This document shows positions 1-5,150 of a DNA stretch of 5,994 bases, piece by piece. The stretch is from Sphingomonas sp. Lineage in GTDB: Bacteria; Pseudomonadota; Alphaproteobacteria; Sphingomonadales; Sphingomonadaceae. The notes under the pieces were generated by a model. The model did not search any database and was not told the origin of the DNA. It saw nothing but the letters and a program-made list of their open reading frames with translations. The translations under genes and the position numbers were made by a program. The first letter of the stretch is position 1; the number at the start of each line of letters is the position of its first letter. The stretch is from contig JAFBAM010000251.1 of NCBI GenBank assembly GCA_019247755.1, forward strand, positions 1 through 5,994, given 5' to 3'.

Positions 1-199
1 CTTCCGCTACATCATGAAGTGGAACGAATATAACTCGCCGCTACGGCGCAACGTGACCATCGAAGACGTCGGCGGGGCGGGTCTATACCTGCTCAGCGAC
101 TTGTCGGGGGGCGTCACCGGCGAAATCCACCATGTCGATGCGGGCTATAATGTCGTCGGCATGAAGGCGGAGGACGCGCCCGACATCGCGACCGTCTAG
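1..199 (+). CDS. fabI: Enoyl-[acyl-carrier-protein] reductase (NADH) FabI, C-terminal fragment
   Basis: FabI reduces the trans-2-enoyl-ACP double bond with NAD(P)H, the last step of each cycle of type II fatty-acid synthesis, in the cytoplasm. Only the last ~65 codons are present. The first complete codon is at position 2 (Phe) and the TAG stop is at 197-199. The visible stretch FRYIMKWNEYNSPLRRNVTI, then EDVGG, LYLLSDLS, GVTGE and HHVDAGYNVVGM, matches the conserved C-terminus of FabI, a short-chain dehydrogenase fold. E. coli FabI has PIRRTVTIEDVG, CSDLSAGISGE and HVDGG at the same places. The catalytic Tyr/Lys and the cofactor-binding motifs lie upstream, outside the window. The longer acidic tail ending DAPDIATV resembles alphaproteobacterial members. 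The ATG at 14 is internal, not a start. The gene converges on purA and their stop codons overlap. Confidence 0.93.
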   Translation, partial: FRYIMKWNEYNSPLRRNVTIEDVGGAGLYLLSDLSGGVTGEIHHVDAGYNVVGMKAEDAPDIATV

Positions 200-1485
200 C
201 CGGCGAACGGGTCTCTCACGAGGATCGTGTCGTCGCGCTGCGGCGATGTGCTCACCAGCGCCACCGGGCAGCGGATCAATTCCTCGACGCGGCGGACATA
301 TTTGATCGCCCCGGCGGGGAGGTCGGCCCAGCTGCGCGCACCGTGCGTCGATCCCGGCCAGCCCTCGATCTCCTCGTAAATCGGCTCGACCCGCGCCTGG
401 TCAGCGGCATGCGGCGGCAGATAATCGAATTCGCGGCCGTCGATCTTGTAACCGGTGCAGATTTTTACCGTCTCGAACCCATCCAACACGTCCAATTTGG
501 TCAGCGCGACCCCCGTGACTCCGCTGACCGCAACTGCCTGCCGCACTAAGACGGCATCGAACCAGCCACACCTGCGCTTTCTTCCGGTGACCGTGCCAAA
601 TTCATGCCCCCGCTCGCCAAGCTTCTGCCCGATCTCATTGTCCTGCTCGGTCGGGAAGGGGCCCGAGCCAACGCGGGTCGTGTATGCCTTGACGATGCCA
701 AGGACGAAACCGGCCGCACCGGGCCCCATGCCGCTGCCCGATCCCGTCGTTCCCGCGACCGTGTTGGACGAAGTGACGAACGGATAGGTGCCGTGATCAA
801 CGTCGAGCAGTACGCCCTGCGCGCCTTCGAACAGAATGCGGCGTCCGCGCAGCCGCGCCCCATCCAGGTCGCGCCAGACCGGTCCGGCGAAGGGCAGCAC
901 GAAATCGGTGATCTCAGCGAGATCGTTGCGAAGTCGCTGACGATCGACTGGCGGTTCACCGAAACCGGCGCGCAGCGCGTCGTGATGCGCGCAAAGTCGA
1001 TCAAGCAGCGGATCGAGCTCATCAAGATGCGCGAGGTCGCAGACACGGATCGCGCGGCGGCCAACTTTGTCCTCATAAGCGGGACCGATGCCGCGCCGGG
1101 TCGTGCCGATCTTCCCCGCACCGGACGCATCCTCGCGGAGGCCATCTAGGTCGCGGTGGATCGGTAGGATCAGCGGGCAGGTTTCCGCGATCCGAAGCAC
1201 CTCGGGCGTGACTTGGACGCCCTGCTGGCGGATTCGCTCGACCTCGGCTTTGAGCGCCCAGGGGTCGAGCACCACGCCATTGCCGATGACTGACGGCGTG
1301 CCGCGCACGATCCCGCTCGGAAGCAGCGATAGCTTGTAGGTCTGGTTGCCGACGACAAGCGTGTGGCCGGCGTTATGGCCCCCCTGGAACCGCACGACCA
1401 TGTCGGCACGACTTGCCAGCCAGTCGACAATCTTGCCCTTGCCTTCGTCGCCCCACTGGGCGCCGATGACGGTCACGTTTCCCAC
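196..1485 (-). CDS. purA: Adenylosuccinate synthetase
   Basis: PurA condenses IMP with L-aspartate, using GTP, to give adenylosuccinate, the first committed step to AMP; it is a cytoplasmic homodimer. The 429 residues match the usual length (about 430). The P-loop-like signature GAQWGDEGKGK (8-18) contains catalytic Asp13, and catalytic His41 lies in GGHNAGHT (36-42). GTTRRGIGPAYEDK (127-140) is the second signature. EGAQGVLLDVDHGTYPFVTS (220-239) and GTVTGRKRRCGW (297-308) form IMP and aspartate contacts. TKLDVLD (329-335) matches the guanine-recognition region. The start is GTG at 1483-1485, chosen because it begins directly at the conserved MGNVTVIGAQWGDEG and has a Shine-Dalgarno sequence 8 nt upstream. 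The gene is monocistronic as far as can be seen: the next gene upstream diverges and fabI converges on its 3' end. The sequence is intact, with no missing key residue. Confidence 0.98.
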   Translation of the reverse strand: MGNVTVIGAQWGDEGKGKIVDWLASRADMVVRFQGGHNAGHTLVVGNQTYKLSLLPSGIVRGTPSVIGNGVVLDPWALKAEVERIRQQGVQVTPEVLRIAETCPLILPIHRDLDGLREDASGAGKIGTTRRGIGPAYEDKVGRRAIRVCDLAHLDELDPLLDRLCAHHDALRAGFGEPPVDRQRLRNDLAEITDFVLPFAGPVWRDLDGARLRGRRILFEGAQGVLLDVDHGTYPFVTSSNTVAGTTGSGSGMGPGAAGFVLGIVKAYTTRVGSGPFPTEQDNEIGQKLGERGHEFGTVTGRKRRCGWFDAVLVRQAVAVSGVTGVALTKLDVLDGFETVKICTGYKIDGREFDYLPPHAADQARVEPIYEEIEGWPGSTHGARSWADLPAGAIKYVRRVEELIRCPVALVSTSPQRDDTILVRDPFAG

Positions 1486-1493
1486 GGTTTAAG

Positions 1494-1499
1494 CTTCCT
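1494..1499 (-). promoter_or_regulatory. Ribosome binding site of purA, supports the GTG start
   Basis: The - strand reads AGGAAG, then 8 nt, then GTG. The SD-like element and its spacing support initiation at the GTG at 1485 rather than at an internal ATG. Confidence 0.65.
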
Positions 1500-1547
1500 G
1501 CTGTGCAGCCCGCGCGGCTCTAGGGGGTAGGGGCGAGGGCGTCTAGG

Positions 1548-1584
1548 CCGCAACGCGAACAACATTACATCGTTCGCGTTGCGG
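1548..1584. repeat. Perfect 13-bp inverted repeat in the purA/lipoprotein divergent region
   Basis: The left arm CCGCAACGCGAAC (1548-1560) is the exact reverse complement of the right arm GTTCGCGTTGCGG (1572-1584), with an 11-nt AT-richer spacer (1561-1571). It lies 63 bp upstream of the purA start and 84 bp upstream of the lipoprotein start. Neither flank has a T-run, so it does not look like an intrinsic terminator. It could be an operator for a dimeric regulator serving either divergent gene, or a stem-loop in a transcript leader. The dyad is directly visible; its role is not known. The 183-bp gap 1486-1668 holds no gene that I can support. Confidence 0.7.
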
Positions 1585-1600
1585 AACGGAAAGTGCCGTT
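1585..1600. repeat. Short inverted repeat abutting the 13-bp dyad
   Basis: AACGG (1585-1589) and CCGTT (1596-1600) form a 5-bp inverted repeat with a 6-nt loop, immediately after the large dyad. By itself this could be chance. It is listed because it directly adjoins the larger dyad. Confidence 0.35.
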
Positions 1601-1622
1601 TGCGCGTATTGCAGTTCCGCGA

Positions 1623-1642
1623 CGCGCCCATGCGCGGGCGCG
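1623..1642 (+). repeat. GC-rich hairpin just upstream of the lipoprotein ribosome binding site
   Basis: CGCGCCC (1623-1629) pairs perfectly with GGGCGCG (1636-1642) across a 6-nt loop. It is followed by TATAAC (1645-1650) and then the purine-rich AGGGGAAAG (1654-1662), which is the likely Shine-Dalgarno sequence for the ATG at 1669. If transcription starts upstream, this is a 5'-leader stem-loop. TATAAC resembles a -10 box, but a start about 7 nt downstream would fall inside the SD sequence, so I do not call it a promoter. Confidence 0.45.
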
Positions 1643-1668
1643 ACTATAACAATAGGGGAAAGTAGCCC

Positions 1669-1944
1669 ATGAAAACGACCACCATCCTTGCCATCGCGAT
1701 CGGCCTTGGTTCGCTTGCAGCCTGCAACAAGAGCCCACAGCAGCAGGCCGCCGACAATTATGAAGCGAATGCTGACAACGCTGCCGACCAGATGGAAGCG
1801 AACGTCGACAATGCCGCCGATCAGATGACGGCGAATGCCGACAACGCGTCGGATGCGATGAAGGCCGCCGCGGACAACAAGTCCGATGCGATGAAGAACG
1901 CGGCAGACAACACCGCGGACGCGATGAAGAACAAGACGAAGTAA
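1669..1944 (+). CDS. Small repeat-containing lipoprotein with 11-residue (hendecad) repeats
   Basis: This 91-residue precursor is not a family I can name. The N-terminus MKTTTILAIAIGLGSLAAC is a type II signal peptide with lipobox Leu16-Ala17-Ala18-Cys19, so a mature lipoprotein of 73 residues is expected. Residue +2 is Asn, not Asp, which by the E. coli Lol rule points to the outer membrane. The mature part is five tandem 11-residue units (about 33-87). They approximate ANADNAADQMK, with Met at 42, 53, 64, 75 and 86, and end in a Lys-rich tail with C-terminal lysine. Early units are acidic and later ones carry lysine, giving a charge gradient. There are no other cysteines and one aromatic residue (Tyr31). 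The start ATG has AGGGGAAAG 6 nt upstream. The gene stands alone, divergent from purA and convergent with serA, with its own terminator. It is probably an extended helical envelope lipoprotein; the function is unknown. Confidence 0.85.
   Translation: MKTTTILAIAIGLGSLAACNKSPQQQAADNYEANADNAADQMEANVDNAADQMTANADNASDAMKAAADNKSDAMKNAADNTADAMKNKTK
1765..1929 (+). repeat. Five tandem 33-bp units encoding hendecad repeats
   Basis: The units are 1765-1797, 1798-1830, 1831-1863, 1864-1896 and 1897-1929. They encode ANADNAADQME, ANVDNAADQMT, ANADNASDAMK, AAADNKSDAMK and NAADNTADAMK. The Asp-Asn pair at unit positions 4-5, Asp at 8 and Met at 10 are invariant. Synonymous changes (GAC/GAT, AAC/AAT, GCC/GCG/GCT) separate the units, so they are not a fresh duplication, and the protein pattern appears to be what is conserved. 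Small or hydrophobic residues at unit positions 3, 7 and 10 give the 4-3-4 spacing of a hendecad helix. Confidence 0.85.
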
Positions 1945-1959
1945 CAGCACTAATGAGCA

Positions 1960-1979
1960 GCCGCCCGCACGCAGGCGGC
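1960..1979. repeat. Short GC hairpin downstream of the lipoprotein gene
   Basis: GCCGCC (1960-1965) pairs with GGCGGC (1974-1979) across an 8-nt loop. It sits 15 nt after the lipoprotein stop and just before the intrinsic terminator. No T-run follows on either strand. It may help protect the mRNA 3' end, or be incidental in GC-rich DNA. Confidence 0.35.
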
Positions 1980-1986
1980 GAACCGA

Positions 1987-2021
1987 GGGCGCTCCTTGGT
2001 TAACCCTTGGAGCGCCCTTTT
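1987..2021 (+). terminator. Rho-independent terminator of the lipoprotein gene
   Basis: GGGCGCTCC (1987-1995) pairs perfectly with GGAGCGCCC (2009-2017) across a 13-nt loop and is followed at once by TTTT (2018-2021). The stem and U-tract are oriented for + strand transcripts from the lipoprotein gene, whose stop lies 42 nt upstream. In the other direction the same stem begins 11 nt past the serA stop but lacks a U-tract, so it would be a weak terminator for serCA at best. The loop contains the palindrome GGTTAACC. Confidence 0.85.
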
Positions 2022-2027
2022 CGCGTC

Positions 2028-3617
2028 CTAGAAACTCAGTGGGACAACTTCCCGCACGCTCGGAAGCTGGCCGAGCTGACCGGCGAGATCGCGCGTTATT
2101 GGATCGTCGACGGCGACCAGTGCAACCGCCTCCCCGCCTTCCTTGCGCCGGCCGAGGCCGAAGGTGGCGATATTGATGCTGTTCTCGCCTAGCTTGGTGC
2201 CAAGAGCACCGATGAAACCCGGCTGGTCGTTATTGACGATGTAGATCATTTGACCCGCAAGTTCGGCCTCGATCGGAACGCCGAATATGCTTACCAGCCG
2301 CGGCGCTCGATTTCCGAAGAGGGTTCCCTCCACACGCCTCGGCCCGTGCTCGGTCCCGACTGTCACCGCGACAAGCGTGTGATAGTCGCCTTCGCCCTCG
2401 TTGCGGATCTCGCGCACAGCAATGCCGCGTTCCTTCGCAAGGTAGGGCGCATTGACCATGTTGACCGTGTCGGACCAGGTTCGCATCACGCCCGCGAGCA
2501 CCGCTCCGGTGATCGGCTTAATGTTAAGCTCGGCCGCAGCGCCCTCCACTTCGACGTCGATCGAACGGATTTCAGTCCCGGCAATCTGGCCGACCAAGCG
2601 GCCAAGCTTCTCCGCCAGGCCCATGTACGGCTTCAATCGGGGTGCTTCTTCCGCGCTTAGCGACGGGACGTTGACCGCATTCGTGATGCCGCCGAGCAAG
2701 AGGTAGTCGCTCATCTGCTCGGCGATCTGGATCGCGACGTTTACCTGCGCCTCGGTCGTCGAGGCACCGAGGTGCGGCGTGCAGATCAGGCCGGGCGTAC
2801 CGAAGAGCGGGTTTTCCTTCGCCGGCTCCTCGGCAAAGACGTCGAGCGCCGCGCCCGCGACATGTCCGTTGTCGAGCGCTTCCTTCAGAGCGCCTTCGTC
2901 AATCAACCCGCCGCGCGCGCAATTGACGATCCGCACCCCCTTTTTCGTTTTCGCGAGTGCTTCCCGGCTGAGGATACCGCGAGTCTGATCGGTCAGCGGC
3001 GTGTGCAACGTAATGAAATCTGCGCGGGCAAGCAGTTCGTCCAGCTCGACCTTGTCGACGCCCAGTTCGAGCGCTCGATCCGGCGACAGAAATGGATCGT
3101 AGGCAACGACCCTCATCTTCAGGCCGTGGGCCCGGTCCGCGACGATTGAGCCGATGTTCCCGCAGCCGATCAACCCGAGCGTCTTGCCGGACAGCTCGAC
3201 GCCCATGAAGCGGTTCTTCTCCCACTTCCCGGACTGAGTAGATTGGTTCGCGTCCGGGATTTCACGGGCGAGCGCGAACAGCATGGCGATCGCATGTTCG
3301 GCAGTCGTGATCGAATTGCCGAACGGCGTGTTCATGACCACGATTCCGCGCGCTGATGCGGCCGGCACGTCGATCGTGTCCACGCCAATGCCGGCGCGGC
3401 CGATGACCTGAAGGCGCGGCAAGCCCGCATCCATCGCCGCGGCGGTTATCCTGGTTGAGCTGCGGACGGCAACTCCGTCATAATTGCCAATAATCGCCTG
3501 GAGCTCGTCGGGCGTCAGGCCCGGCCCCTCGTCAACAGATATACCGCGATCTCGGAAGATCGCGGCCGCACGCGGGTCCATCTTGTCCGCAATGAGCACT
3601 TTCACGGGATCGCTCAT
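2028..3617 (-). CDS. serA: D-3-phosphoglycerate dehydrogenase, long ACT-domain form
   Basis: SerA oxidises 3-phosphoglycerate to 3-phosphohydroxypyruvate with NAD+, the first step of the phosphorylated serine pathway, in the cytoplasm. From the ATG at 3617 it is 529 residues, typical of the long form (about 525-530). The N-terminal substrate domain is followed by the Rossmann signature GLIGCGNIG (148-156). Catalytic residues of the 2-hydroxyacid dehydrogenase family are visible as Arg235 (NCARGG), Glu264 (FAEEP) and His282 (PHLGAST). Residues about 320-450 form the intervening allosteric-type domain of long SerA. A C-terminal ACT domain (about 457-529, beginning MIYIVNNDQPGFIGALG) probably binds serine for feedback control. 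The ATG overlaps the serC stop as ATGA and has GGGAGG 7 nt upstream. An in-frame GTG at 3632 would add five residues but overlaps that SD. The gene is co-transcribed with serC. Confidence 0.98.
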   Translation of the reverse strand: MSDPVKVLIADKMDPRAAAIFRDRGISVDEGPGLTPDELQAIIGNYDGVAVRSSTRITAAAMDAGLPRLQVIGRAGIGVDTIDVPAASARGIVVMNTPFGNSITTAEHAIAMLFALAREIPDANQSTQSGKWEKNRFMGVELSGKTLGLIGCGNIGSIVADRAHGLKMRVVAYDPFLSPDRALELGVDKVELDELLARADFITLHTPLTDQTRGILSREALAKTKKGVRIVNCARGGLIDEGALKEALDNGHVAGAALDVFAEEPAKENPLFGTPGLICTPHLGASTTEAQVNVAIQIAEQMSDYLLLGGITNAVNVPSLSAEEAPRLKPYMGLAEKLGRLVGQIAGTEIRSIDVEVEGAAAELNIKPITGAVLAGVMRTWSDTVNMVNAPYLAKERGIAVREIRNEGEGDYHTLVAVTVGTEHGPRRVEGTLFGNRAPRLVSIFGVPIEAELAGQMIYIVNNDQPGFIGALGTKLGENSINIATFGLGRRKEGGEAVALVAVDDPITRDLAGQLGQLPSVREVVPLSF

Positions 3618-4780
3618 CGCGTGGCCTCCCACGCCCAGTCGAGCCAGGGCCCGAGCGCCGCGACATCAGCAACATCAACCGTCGCTCCGCACCAAATCCT
3701 CAGCCCGGGCGGGGCGTCGCGATAGGCGCCAATGTCGCAGGCCGCATTTTCCTGCTCAAGGAGCGTGGTAATCGACTTCTGCCGCGCCTTGTTTGCCTCG
3801 ACGTCCGATCGGTCGGCGAACTGCAGGCAGACCGAGGTGTTCGAGCGAATCGCAGGATCGGGAGTGAGATGCTCTATCCATCCGGCCTTCTGGACCCAGC
3901 GGTCGAGCGCGGCCGCATTCGCATTCGCGCGAGCAATGAGCGCCTCGATCCCCCCGATCCGTTCGGCCCAGTCGAGCGCGAACAACCAGTCGGCCACGCA
4001 GAGCATCGACGGGGTGTTGATCGTCTCTCCGCGGAAAACGCCATCGATGAGCTTGCCGCTTTTGGTCAGCCGAAAGATCTTGGGCAATGGCCGAGGTGCC
4101 GGTTCGTGCTCCAACCGTTCGACTGCGCGTGGACTGAGCACCAGCATGCCGTGCGCGGCTTCGCCACCCAGCGCCTTTTGCCAGCTGAAAGTGCCGACAT
4201 CGATCTTGGACCAATCAATATCCTGTGCAAAGGCAGCGGAGGTGGCATCGCAAATTGTGAGGCCGCTACGATCCTCGGCAATCCATTCCGCGTCGGGAAC
4301 GCGGACGCCACTGGTCGTGCCATTCCAGGTGAAGACGATGTCGTTCCCCGGATCGATCTCGCTGAAATCGCAAATCTGGCCGTAATCGGCAGTGCGAATC
4401 TCGGCGTCGAGCCTTAGCTGCTTTGCAACGTCCGTGACCCAGCCCTGACCAAAGCTCTCCCATGCGAGCATCGTTACGGGGCGAGGCCCGAGCAGCGACC
4501 AAATCGCCATCTCCATCGCCCCGGTGTCGGACGCGGGCACGATGCCGAGCCTGTAGCCAGCCGGGAGGCGCAGCAGCGCTTGCGTCCGCTCGATAGCCTC
4601 CTGCAGTTTTGCCTTGCCCATGGCCCCGCGATGCGAGCGCCCTAGCGCCGAAACATCCAAGACCTGAGGAGACCAGCCCGGCGGCTTCGCGCACGGGCCT
4701 GACGAGAAATAAGGTCGTTCGGGGCGGGTACTTGGCTTGGCCTGACGCGTATCGGCGCCGGCCGTAACGGCTTCGGTCAT
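3614..4780 (-). CDS. serC: Phosphoserine aminotransferase, alphaproteobacterial type
   Basis: SerC is a cytoplasmic PLP enzyme that transfers the amino group of glutamate to 3-phosphohydroxypyruvate, giving O-phosphoserine. The 388 residues begin, after a variable ~22-residue lead, with YFSSGPCAKPPGW (24-36) and LGRSHRGAMGKAKL (46-59). These fit the class V aminotransferase SerC subtype found in alphaproteobacteria rather than the ~360-residue E. coli type. The PLP lysine is Lys202 in TFSWQKALGGEAAHG. Asp178 in CDATSA should contact the pyridine nitrogen. VPASDTGAME (81-90) and TWNGTTSGVR (151-160) are phosphate and PLP contacts, and GETINTPSML (251-260) is conserved. The ATG at 4780 has AGGAG 7 nt upstream. 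serC is the first gene of the serC-serA operon, which puts the first two pathway steps on one transcript. The upstream leader contains a hairpin over the SD. Confidence 0.97.
   Translation of the reverse strand: MTEAVTAGADTRQAKPSTRPERPYFSSGPCAKPPGWSPQVLDVSALGRSHRGAMGKAKLQEAIERTQALLRLPAGYRLGIVPASDTGAMEMAIWSLLGPRPVTMLAWESFGQGWVTDVAKQLRLDAEIRTADYGQICDFSEIDPGNDIVFTWNGTTSGVRVPDAEWIAEDRSGLTICDATSAAFAQDIDWSKIDVGTFSWQKALGGEAAHGMLVLSPRAVERLEHEPAPRPLPKIFRLTKSGKLIDGVFRGETINTPSMLCVADWLFALDWAERIGGIEALIARANANAAALDRWVQKAGWIEHLTPDPAIRSNTSVCLQFADRSDVEANKARQKSITTLLEQENAACDIGAYRDAPPGLRIWCGATVDVADVAALGPWLDWAWEATR
3625..3630 (-). promoter_or_regulatory. Ribosome binding site of serA, inside the serC 3' end
   Basis: The - strand reads GGGAGG, 7 nt, then ATG (3617). 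This near-ideal Shine-Dalgarno sequence lies within the last codons of serC and fixes the serA start at 3617. Together with the ATGA stop/start overlap (3614-3617) it indicates translational coupling. Confidence 0.85.
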
Positions 4781-4785
4781 TCAAA

Positions 4786-4801
4786 CTCTCCTTCCAGAGA
4801 G
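4786..4801 (-). promoter_or_regulatory. Hairpin sequestering the serC Shine-Dalgarno
   Basis: The - strand reads CTCTCT GGAA GGAGAG: a 6-bp stem (five Watson-Crick pairs and one U-G) closed by a GGAA loop. The 3' side and loop carry the AGGAG ribosome binding site of serC, and 4 nt then separate the stem from the ATG. A stem over the SD can limit translation unless opened. A conserved serC leader RNA motif has been described in alphaproteobacteria (Weinberg et al. CMfinder work, from memory). This may belong to it, but I cannot confirm the match. Confidence 0.6.
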
Positions 4802-4825
4802 CACGCGCCGCGTTGGGACGGCGTG
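4802..4825 (-). promoter_or_regulatory. Second leader hairpin of serC
   Basis: Directly 5' of the SD hairpin in the transcript, bases complementary to 4819-4825 and 4802-4810 can pair. The stem has 3 + 4 bp split by a 2-nt bulge, or alternatively 5 uninterrupted pairs (4806-4810 with 4819-4823), over an 8-nt loop. It makes a two-stem leader with the SD hairpin. The fold is judged by eye only. Confidence 0.45.
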
Positions 4826-4836
4826 GCCCGGAGCCG

Positions 4837-4864
4837 CTTGTAAGGTCGAATGAGGCGCCCGCAA
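4837..4864 (-). promoter_or_regulatory. Candidate promoter of serC-serA
   Basis: On the - strand TTGCGG (4864-4859) and TACAAG (4842-4837) are separated by 16 bp. The first three bases of the -35 and four of six bases of the -10 match the sigma-70 consensus. Transcription would start near 4830, giving a leader of about 50 nt made up almost entirely of the two hairpins. The match is moderate and other starts are possible. Confidence 0.35.
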
Positions 4865-4967
4865 GGCAGCGCGAAAGATTCGCTTCGATTCTCTCGCACC
4901 CCGTGCTGATTTGGACGCCAGGCCACTTCTCCTGTTCCAGTTGATCCTTCCATTCACCGTGCTGAGC

Positions 4968-4995
4968 GGACGATTCGTCCCGCCTTTCCGAAAGG
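4968..4995. promoter_or_regulatory. Two adjacent 13-bp palindromes between serC and the M23 gene
   Basis: GGACGA-t-TCGTCC (4968-4980) and CCTTTC-c-GAAAGG (4983-4995) each have perfect 6-bp arms around one central base. They are 2 bp apart, with centres 15 bp apart. A one-base loop is impossible in RNA without melting inner pairs, so protein-binding sites in DNA are the more natural reading. They are about 190 bp upstream of serC and 155 bp upstream of the M23 start. The 370-bp gap 4781-5150 otherwise holds only the serC leader and no gene I can support. Confidence 0.5.
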
Positions 4996-5008
4996 AAGGT
5001 TGAATTTG

Positions 5009-5016
5009 TTAACCAT
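5009..5016 (+). promoter_or_regulatory. Possible CtrA half-site (TTAACCAT)
   Basis: TTAACCAT matches a half-site form reported for the alphaproteobacterial cell-cycle regulator CtrA. The full TTAA-N7-TTAA consensus is absent: the bases 11 bp upstream read GGTT. It lies 135 bp upstream of the M23 start and 14 bp after the palindrome pair. An 8-base match occurs often by chance. Confidence 0.2.
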
Positions 5017-5137
5017 CCGAAAGCAGTGTGTGGGACGCCAAAGCGCGGGAGGGCAATTCGCGTTTCGGCTGGGGGCTGGGGAGCTCCTTCAGATTTGGGA
5101 CTTCGGTAACGCGCCTTCGTGCGCGCCGCCGATTGGT

Positions 5138-5141
5138 GGAG
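5138..5141 (+). promoter_or_regulatory. Ribosome binding site of the M23 peptidase gene
   Basis: GGAG at 5138-5141 lies 9 nt before the ATG at 5151. It supports this start over the in-frame GTG at 5136, which overlaps the SD itself. Confidence 0.5.
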
Positions 5142-5150
5142 CGGGAACTA

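Noticed and set aside
604..1149. 181-codon + strand open frame, plus other long frames across 546-1430
   Set aside because: These are antisense or out-of-frame to purA, whose whole length matches its family; high G+C keeps shadow frames open.
1543..1950. 135-codon - strand frame rich in Val, Leu and Arg with an 11-residue period
   Set aside because: It is the reverse complement of the lipoprotein repeats, so the periodicity is inherited. The + strand frame has a signal peptide, lipobox, SD and terminator.
3618..3632. In-frame GTG at 3632 as the serA start
   Set aside because: It would add five residues not expected in SerA, and it overlaps the GGGAGG that serves the ATG at 3617.
3732..4385. 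217-codon + strand frame, and 3869-4417
   Set aside because: Both lie antisense to serC, which is complete with all active-site motifs.
4777..4957. Two overlapping 58-codon - strand frames upstream of serC (4777-4953 from ATG, ending in an ATGA overlap with serC, and 4781-4957 from GTG)
   Set aside because: Tempting as a leader peptide, but both frames use many AGG, AGA and GGA codons unlike the neighbours, show no family, and would begin upstream of the candidate promoter. Neither has enriched serine runs suggestive of attenuation.
4901..4965. 9-bp direct repeat CCGTGCTGA at 4901-4909 and 4957-4965
   Set aside because: It is short, has no further similarity around it and no phasing with promoter elements, so it is probably chance.
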